The notes under the pieces are model-generated. The model saw only the letters and a list, made by a program, of their open reading frames with translations. It made no database searches and was not told the origin of the DNA. This document shows, piece after piece, positions 45,000 through 57,800 of a stretch of DNA of 64,000 bases. The position numbers and the translations under genes are program-made. Numbering within the stretch: position 1 is the first letter of the stretch; each line of letters starts with the position of its first letter. The stretch is from Escarpia spicata (Eukaryota; Annelida; Polychaeta; Sabellida; Siboglinidae): positions 7,058,404 through 7,122,403 of the forward strand of contig OZ023212.1 of the NCBI GenBank assembly GCA_963995525.1. Direction: 5' to 3'.

Positions 45000-45307
45000 A
45001 CACAACTCCTGCGTTAGCTCAAGTTTGGGCTGTTTGGAGTAAATCACCTAAGATTACCTAAGCACGCTTCCCGTGTCGCACTGTCTCTCGGATCTTGACA
45101 TTGGAAGACGTGGAAGGGGGTGCTGTTGGAGATTTCTCGCCGGAACAAGTCTCCCGTGGTGTCGCGCTATCTCGAATGATGACATCGGAAGACGGCGGAG
45201 GGTGGGTAGAGGGTACCGATGGAGATTTGAAGCGAAAATCCGTGAGTGGTGCCTGTATTCCGGGAGACCGGGAGATATATACAAAATCCGGGAGAGTTAG
45301 CAGGTAT
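45000..45307. mobile_element. Right portion of split MITE
   Basis: It contains GATCTTGACAT, TGTTGGAGATTT, GCCTGTATTC-GGGAGA and the terminal GGGAGAGTTAGCAGGTAT, in the same order as the intact copy at 55309-55500, but expanded by an internal duplication of the TCTCG-AT--TGACAT block. Confidence 0.6.
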
Positions 45308-45784
45308 TGAATTACACCAAAAGTCGCATGAATTTGAAATGTCGTGATATTATAACATATGACGTCAAATTCACACACCTCTTGAAATAAATAGTTCGTC
45401 TCGCATCCATCTGGTACGGGCAAGCGTTACAATATAGGACAATAATTCGGAGTCGCTGGGGACTCTTGGCGACACATTTAAAATTGCTTGATTCAATTTT
45501 GGGTCGCGACCCAGGGGTAACAACCGCTGTGCAATAGCCTAAAGCAATTACATTCACATTTGTATATTATATTACGAATTGTAGCGTGTATATATATTTG
45601 ACACAATGACACTTATTTAACTGGTGTTTTATATGAAGAAAATGCGTTTGAAACATAGGTGGCTTATGCTATTCAACTCCAAACAGTATTATCTAGAGCT
45701 AACGCAGGTGTTTTTTTAAGTTTTCCTTCTCTAGAGTTAGTGAATCCACTTCAGATTACACATTTACTCCTTGTGTGGGATCTT

Positions 45785-45968
45785 TGACTTCCCTTGGCAT
45801 AGATACCAAGTAGATGGAACCAACGGCTTATAGTCTCTTCCGAAAGACACGGGCAACGTGTGGTGAACGAAATTGCCCAAGTTTTGAAGTGGCAGTTGGT
45901 AGTACGATTCTAACCCAGGTCCCCTTGACCAGCAGTCCGGCACTCTACCACTCTACCACGGCCGGAAG
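45785..45968 (-). mobile_element. tRNA-derived SINE
   Basis: On the minus strand the head CCGGCCGTGGTAGAGTGGTA has a pol III A box, and GGGTTAGAATCG resembles a B box at tRNA spacing. A tail with TCTTTCGGAAGAGACTATAA and CCGTTGGTTCC follows, resembling the conserved central domain of deuterostome/lophotrochozoan SINEs. It does not fold as a functional tRNA and is not an RNA gene. Confidence 0.7.
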
Positions 45969-46810
45969 AAGCAGCGTATACAATACTGTATTCATGGACT
46001 GCCATTGACCAACTTATTGTTCTCTTTGCCTTTGTCAACGTAAATTAAAGGTGCATGCCGAGTTAACTACCAGTGTTAACTGTGTATATGAAAGTGTATA
46101 TAAAACTTGAACAACGTTTACCTATTTGATCATACTTGTTACCATGTATGTCACTTTGGCATTTGAAGTTATTTGAGAAATTATGCTTTTTTGAAATTAC
46201 AAGTCGCCATGTCTGGGCAGCGGAATAATAAGCGCAGGGCACGCGGACATGCTTCGCCTTTTGTGCCGTTTTATTTTAAAATTGCATATCATGTAAAAAA
46301 AACATATATATGGTGTTTGCGAAGCGATGTATAGTGTATGGGGCATAATGATTCACTGGAAATTTGTGTTTTAAAAGATGGACGATATCAGAATGCAATT
46401 TTTAAATCAGGCACATCGTCAAATTCACACAAAAAAACAATTTGCTGTATGTAGACAAGTTCATATCACTGTTCAGTCTTTCTTTCTTAGTTGGTGTGGA
46501 ATGTCCATGTTAACATATAAAATTACTGGGGGTTTAATTTATTTTGGGATAAATCATATGACTATTCTCTGGTTTAATTAACTGTTGGAGAGAGCACATG
46601 ACTATTACATTATTTTTACCAGATAATAGTCAAAATTCATTTACAAATGCAATTGGTCCAGCTCCATGCACAAGGCTGTCCACTCTTTCACAAGTTACCT
46701 ATCTAACGATTGTTAAATAATGTTGATGATTTTTAGCAAACTGACTCTTGTATCAAACTGTACATATTACTTGAAATTATTCACTCACTACAATTCTGAA
46801 GATCAACAAA
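45969..46810. other. Intergenic; no gene recognised
   Basis: AT-rich; only random short ORFs. Confidence 0.4.
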
Positions 46811-46814
46811 TATG

Positions 46815-46945
46815 CTTAGCAAGGGGCTGTCCAAAAAGTATGTCACGCTACCTGTGGACAGTTCTGATACCTCCATCCCCTTTGTTACGTTTTGTAATGC
46901 TGACATGTACACTGTCCCTAAAACTATGCTCGTCTTGACAAAGAC
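46815..46945. mobile_element. DNA-transposon MITE fragment
   Basis: GGGGCTGTCCAAAAAGTATG and the following TCACGC, with a TTTGTTACGTTTTGTAATGC stretch, are typical of a terminal segment of common animal MITEs ('GGGCTGTCCA-AAAGTATGTCACGC'). Only one end is recognised. Confidence 0.4.
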
Positions 46946-46989
46946 CTCCTATGATTCACATATCTACAACATAATTATATATTATATTA

Positions 46990-47062
46990 TGTAAAGCGCC
47001 ATGAACAAATTATAATTGGATCTGGCGCTATATTAAATAAAATATATTATTATTATTATATT
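46990..47062 (+). mobile_element. L2-like LINE 3' tail
   Basis: GTAAAGCGCCATGAACAAAT, TGGATCTGGCGCTATATTAA and a (TTA)n end. Sister of the tail at 41406-41467. Confidence 0.7.
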
Positions 47063-48067
47063 CTCTGGATGGCAGTATTGAGACATTGTTTACATGTAGA
47101 AGTACAAGTAATAAAAACAATAATACATTGCTGGTTTTTGTTGGAATGCTGATAAAATGCTTAAATCAACCCCAAAACTGGCTGAATAATTAATGGTATA
47201 TCTACACGCCTGTATCTTGATATATTGACTGCTCGACGAGCCCACAAACGCTCACCCCCTAAGTGTGACATACTGTATAGATGGCCAACCCCCAATGGGA
47301 GTAAGTCAATTAAGATGGGAGTTTTTATTGTACAAGTAACAAGAACAACAAAGACAGAAAAATGTTGAATATTTCTCAGCATTCATAAATCATGATGATT
47401 TTCCAGTACACAAAGAATTTGACTAAACATGACTAATATGGTAATTATAAAATCCATATTAGTGTCAGCATAAAGTGTGGTAGGCGTGTCTTACTTTGTC
47501 TGTCTATATACAACTTAGGTGATATCCGTGTGTCTTCTTTTGGCTTCTTTTAGTCCAGAAGCAAAGAATATTAAACATGACATAAACAAAAGCGATAATA
47601 TAATCATTTAGATACAAATAAACAACATAAAGACAAGACAGGCAAACTGTAGTTGTTGTCCGAAAACGGGGCAACAGTTATACACAATTGTTTGTGAACC
47701 AATTGTTTGAGACAGAGGCCAAAAGTATGATATTCTAAGATGTGATAACATAAATGCAGTCTTTAAGTTTGTAGTGCAGGAATCCTTTTGGCAATCATTC
47801 ATTGCAGGCAATTATGATTTCTAATCTGCCTGCGTAGCTGATACACAACCATCAGTTGTCAAAAAATTGAACCTAAGAAGGTCTTTGGTGAACGGTTGTA
47901 AGGTTAAGGCCCCACGTAATGTACAATGAGCTACACACTTCAAGTGATGTCTCAGCAAAAAGCAAGGCACTTGAGTTTCTGTGTCACATGACAAATCATT
48001 TATCACGAGCACAATGTTGACAGCATTTCAGTTGTTATGGCAACATGAGCATCGGCTGAAGCGCAAA
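47063..48067. other. Intergenic region downstream of liprin-beta
   Basis: Presumably the 3' UTR and flank of the minus-strand gene. No gene is seen. Confidence 0.4.
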
Positions 48068-48073
48068 TTTAAT
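48068..48073 (-). terminator. Candidate poly(A) signal ATTAAA for liprin-beta
   Basis: A variant hexamer on the minus strand about 65 bp after the liprin-beta stop. A canonical AATAAA also exists at 47324-47329. Either may be used. Confidence 0.3.
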
Positions 48074-48139
48074 GTCTGGAGTTTTGATCTCATGACTGGT
48101 TGTCATGGTGATGATGAAGTCGCCAGGAAGTTGTGATCA

Positions 48140-50108
48140 TCATACGTTGGACGTTGGCACGTCGTCGAGGAACCGGTCTCTTGTGAGCATGTGCTGCAGG
48201 GGAAACAGGACTCGACATGAACAAGAATAACCGTTTATAAATGTACACAACACACCAGAATGTCGCGTCATGCATGACCAAACAATACCTCACCAAATCT
48301 GTTGCATTCATGCTGGTGCAATCTACCTAAATTATAAGCCACAAAAGGTGGTAAACCCCGGGGCCACATCATTAGAACACCCACAGCGGGTGTTAGGCCA
48401 CCCTGGAGAAGTGTGTAAGACTGCACAATGGGGTCAGGAAAAGTGTGTGCACATTCACACTTGCATGGACACAGACATAATAATGACAGTAAGACTGATT
48501 TACAGTAAGGTCTTGTATTTATGGTACGCTGCACTTTCCCACAATAAAACTCTTCCAGGGCAGATATTTAAATTGTATCTTCATAACGTGTCTCGTTAAC
48601 GTGCTGTCAAACACTGCACCGTGACGACACACTTTGAAAGATGTGCAACGACAATACCTTACTCTATGGTAACAACATGGTTTGCCATAATATTGGCTAA
48701 ATATCACAAGACTAAATAGGACGACAAATAATCCACAAATTCCTACTGATGTCACGACCATGCAAAATATAATAACTTCAAGTCTTCAACGACAGGGCTT
48801 AATGTTCTTATATCCTTCATATCTGATTAATGAACATTCTTCAAGATACATGTGGTTCATTTGTATTCACTACAAATAATTTTTATCACATCCAAATGTG
48901 TAATTTTATTGGTTTATGTGTAGATTATTTTGTTATCTTATCAAGGTTGCTTCATCACTACAAATGTGTCATGACATTCTGGTAGAATGATGTCATTGTA
49001 CTCGAGCGGAAGATCAACAATCAAAGGAGACAAGGGGCATTTTGAGCTTCTGCACATGTACAATAATGTCAATGTCTCTGTACCTGAATATCATTTGTAC
49101 TGATGACGTCATCTCGACAAGACAGCTAAATTATCTACAGGTAAAATTTCACTTTTTTATATAACAGCCAAATATATGTTTGACACTTCTTTAAGTGATG
49201 TTTTTTATATAATGTTACTGGCCATGTAATATATTTAATAGAACAGACAACCTCACTTTAATAAAAAAAGTAACATTACACATGTCTAGTACCGGAAAGT
49301 ATGTTTCTAATAGGGGAAGCATCAACTGCCATTATAAACATCACTTTTATGCGGTTTTCTTGTCATATTTTATATGCAGCTAACAGATGGTCAGGAGCTG
49401 TGATGGCAGATGACACATTCCAACATTTCTGAACAAATAGCGGCAGCCATTTGTGTGAGGGACTGACAGTGTTAATGTCGCAAGACCACTGATTAGTGGC
49501 ATTTGTTGACGATAATGGCACAGAAAATAGTACTATTTTTCTTGTCACGGCGGCAAGACATACAAACCTGCACTGATTTTAGTGCATTTGAAATAACTTA
49601 GCCAAATCAATCACCATAAAGATTGATTTAGCTTTGTGCAATTGGCTGCTGCAGCTTTAACTCTACTAAAACCAGACCAACATGAGCTGACCTTTTTGTC
49701 CTAACAGCCGAGTTTTCAGTGTGGAAAAATATGCAAGGCTTTTACAGAAGCATTAAATATATCACAACACCCTTTTATGGCCAGTCACATTACCAATATT
49801 TAAAAAAAAAATTTCAATATCCACCCATTTTATGTTAATTTATAAAATAGCAATTACTGCACCAAAATTTTCAAGTAAAGCCATAAAATAACTATAAAAA
49901 ACACCACCCACGTGTTAGTAGGTTTGGTAAGAGAAACTTTTAAATACTGACAATCGTGAACTGGCCATCCGCGGCAACAAGCTAAGCTACTGTGAGCAGC
50001 ACTGTGAGACAGGTGGTGCAACTTCTCAGCCAGTGTGTTACTTACTGTTAGCGTGCTTAGCTCCTGTGAGAAAGCGCCTATTTCCCTTGCTGTCTGATCG
50101 CCACCACC
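48140..50108 (-). CDS. PPFIBP: Liprin-beta last two coding exons
   Basis: Exon 50046-50108 reads TAREIGAFSQELSTLT between TCCTAACAG and GTAAGT. Exon 48140-48193 reads HMLTRDRFLDDVPTSNV and TGA, after TTTCCCCTGCAG. Both are too short for ORF detection and were found by the conserved liprin-beta tail. Confidence 0.88.
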
Positions 50109-53100
50109 CTGTTAGGAGAGACCCAAAAGAAAGAAAGCCTGGTCAGTGTTAGTGCGCCCATGCATGCCCGCGACCAGCCCCGTCGGGCGAACCACCACCT
50201 GCATGGGCACGCCGAGGAAATGAGGAAAATAGGACGAGGAGGCAGAAGGGGAATTAATCCCTAATCTATCGTACTCTATCATAACTAGCATATGACAGAA
50301 TGAATCCATTCTATACTACTTAAATAACATGCCATCAACTTATGTAAACATACCAAGTACCCCAATTCCTCCAACAAAGTAAAAAAAGATGTCACATGAA
50401 AACATCCTACATGTGTTTCTTTTATATCCTTCGTATCATAAAAAATTATATAATGTTCTGTATATATTTAAATACGTTTTATTCATCACATCCTATATGT
50501 ATACGCTATTATTAGATGTACAAATTATTTCTACTTTCATAACCAACATAAATTCAGATTTCTCATCAGGCTCTTCGCCAGAAATAATTTTTTGCCAGTC
50601 TTGAATGAATAAAAGTGTGCTTTTTAATGCGCGAACGGCTTGCGTGGACGCCATTCATTCATTCAGCCACAATTTGCAAAGCAGCTGTATAATTTGGGCA
50701 GAATTATACGACATTGTGCAAGAAACTTGCTGTCAATACCAAAACTATGTTGTATGTTTAGATTGTGCAAACTCCTGACTGTATGTCACCGACACCCCCT
50801 CCAGGGTATTGACCCCCTGCCTCCAGGTAAAGATCCCCTCCTGCCCCCAGGGTAGGGGTAGCAATGTAATGGTTCAGCTGTAGAAAGTCAGCAAACTAAC
50901 ATTACAGTGTATTACAGTGGCGTAGGGTCAAGTGTTCTAGGTCAGGTCGTCATTCATAAGTATCAAATGTATAACAAAATTACTGTGACGTATACTACTT
51001 AAGTATGAGTTATCAACTGAATGGTTATTTCCACAAGTGTTTTCTTTTTTGTGTATTTTAATTGTGGGACGGTAGCGCCACCTGGAGAATGCTTGCAGAC
51101 TAAACTACTTACAATTTTATTCAGAGAGTAAAAAACAACATATCATATTATTATTCTTGAACCTTACAAAGTTGTTTGAAACTCAAGACACCCTTTGCAT
51201 ACCAAGCGCACTCTTCTGTCCTACTCTGGGGTAAGAAAAATATTTATTATTTAAAAAAGACCATTTTATAAATTTGCTCAGACTGTTTTTAGTTGGTGGA
51301 ATTCTCACAAACAACAATAATCTTATATTATGGATACATTTTAAAAAGAATGGACAAAACTGTATACCAGGAACATTTGATAGTTATGAGTGACCACAGA
51401 CCATAGACCACTAGTGAGTGAAGGCTACGTGCAGCTGGACTAGTTAAGGCAATGAACCAGGACAGCCATGTGTGTGTGTGCTAACATACCCCATCACCAA
51501 TGAAAGAACGAGAAACGTGCAACGCCAGAAACTACGAAGCAAAAACACCCAATGTCGACAGAATAAATACACATACCTACCTACGTCTACTATGACATGT
51601 AACGGGTTGGTTACACCTAGAACTGCCGGGAGAGACGAGGAGACAATGAGGAAGGTTAGATGGGAACACTTCACAAGCGGTAGGAAATAAACACAATCAC
51701 GACACTGACGAGACATCTGTGGATGAGAGTTAAGTACGGTGTACACACGCGGAGTATTTGTTCCAACTGGGACACGTTTAATTCTACGTTTGTTTGGATG
51801 GATCTACTGCTGGTGTTAACAATGTTGGTTGACAAGCCTGGAATACCTATCACGATCTGCATCAATCTCCGGTGTTACGGTGATGATTAATTGGTGTTTG
51901 GAGGGTAACTAATGTTGTCATGTGCACGCTTACGATGCATTATTGTGTATGAACTCAATCTAACTGCAATGTTTTCCTCCTATGCGGTTTGCATTTCGGG
52001 TGTCAAACCTTCGCAAGAACAGAAATGCAATTTTTTTTAATTGGTTAAGAGTTCTTACTGGTTTTAGGCTTCGAACCGTATGTTAGATGGACATAAATCG
52101 TTCATAATATTACACACAGTTCATAACATTACACACATTTTCAGCAAAGGTCACGAGAACCGCTGATCAGCTGGGGATATTTTATGTCACTTTCATTAAT
52201 TCCGAAAAACTATTTAAATTACGTCATGACAGACATAAATCACAAATATATAAGAAAACTGTCTTCTGTGTCTGCGTGTATAAGGCGGCACAAGTGCTAG
52301 TTCGATCAATACAAGTAGTGGCTTGTGTGCATGCATCGCTCAATTCATGTGACTTTGTTGATTTGAATCTGCACAGGAAATTGTGTATTTCCACGTCAAC
52401 ACCACTGCGCATGCATGCAGACCCACAACAAAAGTACAGACATCACAGACATGCAAGTTTAGTAGACAAATAGCATTCTTCGACCGCACTGAATGACAGA
52501 TGCCTGATGTGAACTGACTAAGTAAATGATAATGATATAACATTAATGTACGTAACAAATATCACTAATCTTTGGTGACGGATTCATCGTGGGTGGTGGT
52601 TGTATTGTTATATCGCTATTCAATGTCCCCTTAATGAATCCTGTTTCACTTCCATATCTGTCACCATTTACACCAACGTCCCCTCATCTCTGTCACCATT
52701 GTCATTGCATCGTTATTTCACCATTGTCACCACAATTCCCCCTATTATCACCCACCATCACCACTATGATAACATTGCCCACTGTCAACACTGTTGTCAC
52801 CAATATCACTGTTATTCTCATCAATATCACTGTCAATGTTATCACTATTAACAATGGCAGCCCTGTTGACATCACATTCTGTACTGATTCTTAGGAAGAA
52901 GTTTATCATCTCAATGTGACCGTAGAAAACTCCCAGATTCCCCCACAACCTTTCAACTTCTTCCGTCCCTGCCGGCCACTCACCGTGTCCTTCATTCGCG
53001 TAGATAGCGTGCCATTCCTCGACAGTGTCCCGCCGTTGTTCTTTCCGAATTTGTCCTTCTTTATCTTGTCCAAGGAGTCGAAGGGACACACGAAGTCAGC

Positions 53101-54781
53101 GCCGTCCTCCGACTTTGTGCGCTTGTGTCCAAACAGGCCGTGGTTCTTCCTCAACTACAGAAAACACCAACACCGTCAGTGTCTAGGTATCACTAAGAGG
53201 TATATTGATGTTGGAAACAAAATTTAACATTGATAATGTTCTTTAAGTTTTATAATTTAACATGGTTATTTAAAAGTATTTATTTTGTGAAGTGCATTCA
53301 TCATGCATATAGAAGTTTTATATATTTCATCATGCACACACACACAAACACACACACCGTATGTACACCATACATACACACAATCACACACAGAATCATA
53401 CAGGTTTCCAAGTATTTACACATACACACGAACATGTATTTGCAAGGACTGTAATAATTTAAATAAAAAAATTGGAAACTAACATTTACGGCGATTCTAA
53501 ATGATATTAATATCACTTACAAAAATATGACTAATGATCACTACTAAATGTGAAACATGCTGCAGCCACACACCTTCATCTTCTGATTGGGAGTCAGGGG
53601 CGTGAACCCTGGTTGACCTTCCGTGTCCCTCTTCATTTGCTGCATGTCATTGCCAATGAGGGCGATGAAGTGTGCGTTTAGATGGCGCCGCAGTAGCGTT
53701 TTTGTCGAGGGTATTGAGAGGATACAGGCGAACACCTCCGCTGTGAATCGTGGCTCCAACACCTGAAACAATGCTGGCTGTGTATAGCTGTTCTGTGTTA
53801 AGTCGCAGTAAGGCCGTGGAAGGCCGTCGCTCCCTCTTCTATGTCGGTCACATCAAACTCAAAATTTGTCAGCACCTATGTTTTTGTGCAAGCAGTATAT
53901 AAAAATCATATTAATTACTTCATTCAATAACTTTATCCGAGAATATTACAATCATATCAAATATAGACTAGACTATGATTAGTAACTTTAAACATATAGC
54001 GATTTTCATCAGGTATGACAAAATGTAATACTGCACTGCCTGACATAGCTAGTAGTAGGCATCCTGCAGTCTCGTAAGACTATGGATCTGCGCCCTGTGT
54101 CAAAGATCAGTTGTTGGTTCATAGTACAACAATCTAATGACATTAATGTACGCTACACGCAGGACATACAACCAAGCACACTCGTTTCATACAAAGGTAT
54201 GTAAATGTGACACATAATTTATATCGGTTATAAAAACTGACACAATATGTAACTTTAAATGTTTGAACAAAGTCTTGCACTAAGAAATTATAATGTAAAT
54301 TGTCATGTAGTGAGACAGTGTTGCCTACTGGTGGATAAAAAACATATCAATCATCATAATGCCTCCTGGTGACTGCAGAAAACACTACTAATCCACTACA
54401 GACTGACTACGGTTGCACAATGAACTATCTAATTTGTAACAAGTTAATTCAAAATGTGCAGTTTAATTCTTAACGGACAAGTCCGTCCCATAGCGTGGAG
54501 AACGTACCATGAGACCACCGTGAACACCGCTGCCGCGTAGATTGGGTGCGTATTCCGACAGATCAATACACCTCAACCATTCCATCACACGGTGATTCGT
54601 CCACAGAACCACATCGTCTGGACAATTCTGCATTGCTCCCTGGGCAGAAAAAGTAGTCTGAATGAGAAGTGTTACCAACACACATGACAATAACAGCTAC
54701 ACAATATCTAGTTGTCTACCTCATACATCAATCTCAGTCATTTAATATGAGCATGTTCTAATATATATGTATTATAATATA

Positions 54782-54812
<31 letters not shown>

Positions 54813-57800
54813 GACAATTCTATCCTGTTGTTACTGTTGTATTCAGGTTTACATTTATATATATGTTTTCCCAGATGCAAAAAAATATTACTTCTAAAAG
54901 ATTTTCTAACTTTTCTTCTTAGAACAAATACAAATTTGATTCTGTACAATTATAGCAGGTTAACAGTTTAACTTAAAACAGCATACATTATACAATATAT
55001 TGCACTGGTGTACATTACAAACTGGAATAGCATGGAAAACAATCCATTTAATATCAATAGATGCATTATTACCTGCAGCTGTCACTGCTGTGATCATTAT
55101 ACAAGAGAATTTGTATCCAAGACCAGACATGAATAACTACAGATGATGAAGGTGTCATAATGAACTGTTGTAGTCATACAAAACTATTAATGATATACAA
55201 TGTCAGCGCAACATCAGTTTTAATAATCCTCCATACCGCTACAAACTACCACTAGAAATATGGACAAATTGATCATTGCAGTATATCCGACCTGCATGTC
55301 ACAATGGCATACCTGCCAACTTTTGTTTTAATTCCTGGAGATTCATCAGTGGTTCCACCTGTTTCTTGTTGTTGCACTCAGATCTTGACATGCTGTTGGA
55401 GATTTTAAGTGAAAGTCCATGACGTTTGCCTGTATTCTGGGAGATACACCCAACCAAAATGAAGGATACTCCCAGAAATTCAGGGAGAGCTGGCAGGTAT
55501 ACAATGGCCAGGAAATTCACTAATCACTTGGTTATATCCTAATGGCTATAAATACGACTGTGGTGTTACCGAGAGACACTAGATGGTGCCATCAGTACTC
55601 ACCTCGTCAGGCGCCGGTCGTCTCTTGAGCATGTTCAGATTGAAGTCATTGTTCCTCAGCACAAAGATGCCCTGCTTGATACTCAGATGATGGAGGGCGT
55701 TTGTCACCTTCAGACCTAGCAGGTCATCCTGAAATCACATTTGTTTCGCATGAATATTTCTTCCTGTCCAAAAAGTTAGTCACAGTTGTATTTTAGGAAA
55801 ACTGGTACGAGACAAGTATGACTAAAATGTATTATTTTGCACATTTCCTGCAATACAATAACCCTACAAATTCTAGGTGAAATGTTCCCAGACAGATTAA
55901 ACTGACACTTGACCTACAAGATGATGGGATTCAGGAGGTAGATGTTACATTAACCATTACAATACAACAGGCCGGATTACCGGCTGCGTGGTCTGTGACG
56001 CTATAGTGCGGCAGGCCGGTTCTTCAGTATTGATGATGTCTGCTATTCAAAGTGGTTGATGCCTTAGCATTTCCACAACAGTAATCGTGGATTATATATC
56101 ACTCAGTAAGTTTTTGCGGTTTTTGTATAACTAACTGTCTGCAAAAATCGTTGACAGAGGTAATGGCGGACGATGTTAGTTACGATAGCGATGGCGATTT
56201 ACCATGTAATAGCTTACTTAGACAGATTGTTTTAAAGTTTTAGAGATGTATTTTGTTGGATTTACAGACATTACCTAAGGCAGCAAGCCTGAAACTAACA
56301 GCAGCAGTGTATTCGATCATTACACTAATGATGAATGATGTAATTATCAGATTCTGGTTATCTTGATTATGAAAATGAAATGTGTCTTAACTTGTTTTAT
56401 TTATTAATTATCTTACTCTCAGAATATATATTATGTTCTATTAGTAAAATGCATTATAGTTGGTGAGAATGCATCATTCAGTGATCACAGCGTCTGGGGG
56501 TTGTAGTACTGAAATTGTCAAAATGATCCCCCCTCCTAGAAATATGTCTCAGCTAACAGAATGCTAATGATAGCACAACTCCCATGAGCATGATCCTTGA
56601 GCGCATGACCCATGAGAGCATGATCCCTGAGAGTATAAACCTTTAGAGCATGATCCCTAAGAGCATGACCCATGAGAGCATGATCCCTGAGAGTATAACC
56701 CATTAGAGCATGATCCCTGAGAGCATGACCCATGAGATCATGACCCCTGAGAGTATAACCCATTAGAGCATGATTCTTGAGAGCATGACCCATGATTCCT
56801 GAGAGCATAACCCTTTAGAGCATGATCCCTGAGAGCATGACCCATGAGAGCATGATCCCTGAGAGTATAACCCATTAGAGCATGACCCCCTGAGAGTAAC
56901 ATCCATGAGAGTACAAACCCCTGAGAGAATGACTATTGAGAGCATGACCCCTGGGATCATGACCTCTTGACCCCTGGATATGACCCTTGACCCCCGAGAC
57001 TGACCACTGTGAGGTAATGCAGCATGCGGCCATCCACCCTCGCCTCTGCGAACTGGTCCTTGTACTGGGGCAGACCAATGTCATCCAGCCACTCTGAAAG
57101 CAATATACATGACGCATAAATTTTAATCTTACTGAAACATTTCAGTCCTCAAATCTATTATTCCGATGCTGGACATTATTCTTTGCCATTGCAAAATATT
57201 TTCATCCAAGACAAGACAATTTGTCTTCCAAATTATACATATTTACAAACTAATTTATAATACAATAAAAGGTCCAACAACTGCTTAGATTTAACATTTG
57301 TTATCGCCAAAGTATCTGGGACTTTCATTTTGTAAATACTAACAAATGCACAGATCTGACCCCCAAAAAAGTGCTGAACCTTCTGTCCTACTATTCTGCT
57401 GCTAAGACGGCACATTTTGAATCAATGCCAGACAATTTGTCATGTCTGACATTCTTATAACGACCCACATTTAAAGGTAGTTACAAGCTGATTCAATGTA
57501 TGGCATAGTTGACAAATTATGCAAGGTGTAATTATTTTTATGTATTTTACTATTTTATTACAATTACCGGTATACAGAAGATTATTTTACTATTTTATTA
57601 TAATTATACAACAAATTATTTTACTATTTTATTATAATCATAAGAAGCTAGAGTGCAGCATACTTGTGACAGTCTTGTGGTCGAGGTCGTCCATGCGGCT
57701 GTGAGTGTCAGAACACGCCGACTGCAGTGCCAGTTGTAACTTCTTGCGGTGGAAGTAGTTCCTAATTCCCAGCTCCTGGTAACGACACACAACATGAGAC

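Noticed and set aside
45900..45968. Functional tRNA gene
   Set aside because: A/B boxes are degenerate, the cloverleaf does not close, and a SINE body follows.
50112..50309. Additional liprin-beta coding segment immediately upstream of the 50046 exon
   Set aside because: It lies on the intron side of a strong TCCTAACAG acceptor and has no similarity to liprins.
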